Source: Bacillota bacterium (GTDB taxonomy: Bacteria; Bacillota; Clostridia; Acetivibrionales; DTU013). From it: a stretch of 27,847 nt of DNA. The stretch is taken from positions 1 through 27,847 of the forward strand of contig JAEYON010000026.1 of assembly GCA_023411645.1 (NCBI GenBank), read 5' to 3'. A program made the translations under genes and the position numbers. Below are positions 26,184 to 27,847 of this stretch, one piece after another (the first letter of the stretch is position 1; each line of letters opens with the position of its first letter). The notes below the pieces were generated by a model. That model worked only from the letters and a program-made list of their open reading frames with translations. It did no database searches and was not told the origin of the DNA.

Positions 26184-27572
26184 ATGGTAGCGGAAAAGTC
26201 GATGGAGAAGATAGTAGCTCTAGCAAAAAACAGAGGATTTGTTTATCCGGGTTCGGAAATATACGGCGGACTTGCTAATGCTTGGGATTACGGCCCGTTG
26301 GGCGTTGAGCTCAAGAATAATGTTAAGAGGGCATGGTGGAAAAAGTTTATTCAGGAAAGCCCGTACAATGTTGGCGTGGATTGCGCCATTCTTATGAATC
26401 CGCAGGTGTGGGTGGCCTCCGGTCATGTGGGCGGCTTCAGCGATCCTCTGATCGACTGCAAGAACTGTAAGACCAGACACAGGGCTGATAAACTGATCGA
26501 TGACTGGAATAAGGAAAACGGGATAGACCTTTCAGTGGATGGCTGGAAAAATGAGCAACTGATGGATTACATAAAGGAAAAGGATGTTAAATGCCCGGGA
26601 TGCGGTTCAGGCAACTTTACAGAGATCAGAAAATTCAATCTGATGTATAAAACCTTCCAGGGCGTCACAGAGGACTCCAAAGCGGAAATATACCTTAGGC
26701 CGGAGACTGCTCAGGGCATTTTTGTTAACTTTAAGAACGTACAGAGAACGACTAGAAGGAAAATTCCTTTTGGTATCGGACAGATCGGCAAGTCTTTCCG
26801 CAATGAGATCACTCCCGGTAACTTTATATTCAGGATCCGGGAATTTGAGCAGATGGAGCTGGAGTTTTTCTGCGAACCCGGAACGGACCTGGAATGGTTC
26901 CTGTACTGGAAGGATTTCTGCTTCAACTGGCTGCTTAATCTTGGACTGGTGAAGGATAATCTCAGGCTCAGGGATCATAAAAAAGAGGAGCTGTCCCATT
27001 ACAGTAATGCTACCACGGATATCGAATTCAAATTCCCGTTTGGATGGGGAGAGTTGTGGGGCATAGCAGACAGAACCGACTATGACCTGAAGCAGCACAT
27101 GAAACACTCAAAGGATGATCTGTCCTATTTCGATCCGGTCACCAATGAGAAGTATGTGCCATATTGCGTAGAGCCTTCCCTTGGAGCGGACAGGGTGACG
27201 CTTGCTTTTCTATGTGATGCATATGATGAGGAAGAGGTTGCCGAAGGAGATGTCAGAACAGTATTGCGTTTCCATCCTGCCCTTGCGCCTGTCAAGATCG
27301 GCGTGCTTCCGCTTTCAAAGAAGCTTGGCGATGAGGCATACAAGGTATATGAACAGCTTTCCCGTAAATACTGCTGTGAGTACGATGAAACCGGAAGTAT
27401 CGGTAAACGCTACAGAAGGCAGGATGAGATCGGTACGCCTTATTGCATTACCTTTGACTTTGACTCTCTTAATGACGCAAGTGTGACTATCAGAGACAGG
27501 GACACCATGACACAGGAAAGAATCAGGATCGATGAGTTGGATGCATGGTTCGAGAAGAAATTTGAGTTTTAA
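26184..27572 (+). CDS. glyQS: Glycyl-tRNA synthetase, alpha-2 homodimer type
   Basis: Class II aminoacyl-tRNA synthetase that charges tRNA-Gly. It is the single-chain alpha-2 type, not the glyQ/glyS alpha-2-beta-2 type. The 462-aa length is normal. Motif 1 region NAWDYGPLGVELKNN lies at 32-46, a zinc-type Cys set at C92, C95, C137, C140, motif 2 as FRNEITPGNFIFRIREF (R206) and motif 3 as GADRVTLAF. The C-terminal anticodon-binding domain starts at about 365. GGAGG lies 10 bases before the ATG. There is no T-box leader in the 79-base gap, so it is probably co-transcribed with coaBC. Confidence 0.98.
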   Translation: MVAEKSMEKIVALAKNRGFVYPGSEIYGGLANAWDYGPLGVELKNNVKRAWWKKFIQESPYNVGVDCAILMNPQVWVASGHVGGFSDPLIDCKNCKTRHRADKLIDDWNKENGIDLSVDGWKNEQLMDYIKEKDVKCPGCGSGNFTEIRKFNLMYKTFQGVTEDSKAEIYLRPETAQGIFVNFKNVQRTTRRKIPFGIGQIGKSFRNEITPGNFIFRIREFEQMELEFFCEPGTDLEWFLYWKDFCFNWLLNLGLVKDNLRLRDHKKEELSHYSNATTDIEFKFPFGWGELWGIADRTDYDLKQHMKHSKDDLSYFDPVTNEKYVPYCVEPSLGADRVTLAFLCDAYDEEEVAEGDVRTVLRFHPALAPVKIGVLPLSKKLGDEAYKVYEQLSRKYCCEYDETGSIGKRYRRQDEIGTPYCITFDFDSLNDASVTIRDRDTMTQERIRIDELDAWFEKKFEF

Positions 27573-27625
27573 GAAGGCGCCCTTTTGAGGTTACATTCTA
27601 GGATTTCTTTATGCCAGGAAAAACG

Positions 27626-27666
27626 TCGGCATAGTTTGGTTGTATTACCGGCTATGCCGATTTATT
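27626..27666 (+). terminator. Probable terminator after glyQS
   Basis: TCGGCATAG and CTATGCCGA form a perfect 9-bp stem around a 17-base loop, followed by TTTATT. The T-tract is imperfect, but the position 54 bases after glyQS fits. An upstream TATGCC (27610-27615) can pair with GGCATA of the same arm, giving an alternative hairpin. Confidence 0.6.
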
Positions 27667-27750
27667 CTGTCAATCTGGAAATCATTCAATCACTTTACTA
27701 TATAGAAGATTAAAGCTTACTGCATAAAATCGCATTTGTATATCCTTAGC

Positions 27751-27796
27751 AAGTTGATGTATTTGCGTTCTCGGATATCTATAAATCAACTTTTTT
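27751..27796 (+). terminator. AT-rich hairpin with T-tract, possible terminator
   Basis: AAGTTGAT (27751-27758) and ATCAACTT (27785-27792) form an 8-bp stem around a 26-base loop, with T residues continuing to 27796. The long loop and AT-rich stem make it weak. It could end a short transcript starting in 27667-27750, or be a second terminator of glyQS. The rest of 27573-27847 shows no gene. Confidence 0.35.
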
Positions 27797-27847
27797 AAGG
27801 CGTCTTTTGTGTTTAAATCCTTTTTTTATGGGAAAATAGTATTAACA

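Noticed and set aside
25637..26185. 182-aa antisense frame over coaBC
   Set aside because: Composition is that of a shadow frame; a second antisense frame overlaps it, and no ribosome binding site is seen.

Overview
The window is about 27.8 kb of a low-to-moderate GC, spore-forming Firmicute. The gene set and order (spoIIP, lepA, hemW, a CIRCE-controlled hrcA-grpE-dnaK-dnaJ cluster running into prmA and rsmE, then yicC, remA, rpoZ, coaBC and a homodimer-type glycyl-tRNA synthetase) point to the class Clostridia. A Ruminiclostridium/Acetivibrio-like anaerobe is my guess, not something the sequence proves. Every gene I accept lies on the + strand. No rRNA, tRNA, CRISPR array, insertion sequence or prophage gene was seen, and no gene-free stretch exceeds 300 bases.

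Region 1 (1-9039) is an accessory signalling unit. It holds the 3' end of an unrecognised gene, then an 814-aa membrane protein in which two membrane-anchored extracellular sensor-like modules (apparently a duplication) are joined to a major-facilitator fold. A 2042-aa cytoplasmic hybrid kinase follows. It reads as protein-kinase fold, AAA-type ATPase, helical repeats, GAF, histidine kinase, receiver and HPt. Its Ser/Thr-kinase-like domain has lost the catalytic and the metal-binding aspartates, so it looks like a pseudokinase, while the His-Asp phosphorelay residues are intact. This pair is the most novel system in the window: a transporter-like membrane sensor that may feed a soluble phosphorelay giant.

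Region 2 (9247-13008) carries spoIIP (forespore engulfment) with a long Gly/Thr-rich and acidic linker, a 93-aa single-span membrane protein, and two genes of unknown function that sit together. The tail of the first of these two ends inside an 18-bp tandem repeat that runs on past the stop codon.

Region 3 (13138-23237) is conserved housekeeping and heat shock: lepA, hemW, then a sigma-A promoter overlapping HrcA control at a perfect CIRCE operator, hrcA, grpE, dnaK, dnaJ (TTG start), prmA and rsmE. HrcA represses its own operon through CIRCE, and GrpE-DnaK-DnaJ form the Hsp70 machine.

Region 4 (23300-27847) starts at a probable extended -10 promoter and holds yicC, remA and rpoZ, then a strong intrinsic terminator, then coaBC and glyQS, ending in hairpins. 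The guanylate kinase gene (gmk) usually found between remA and rpoZ is absent here, and mtaB does not follow rsmE, so the usual gene order has been rearranged.
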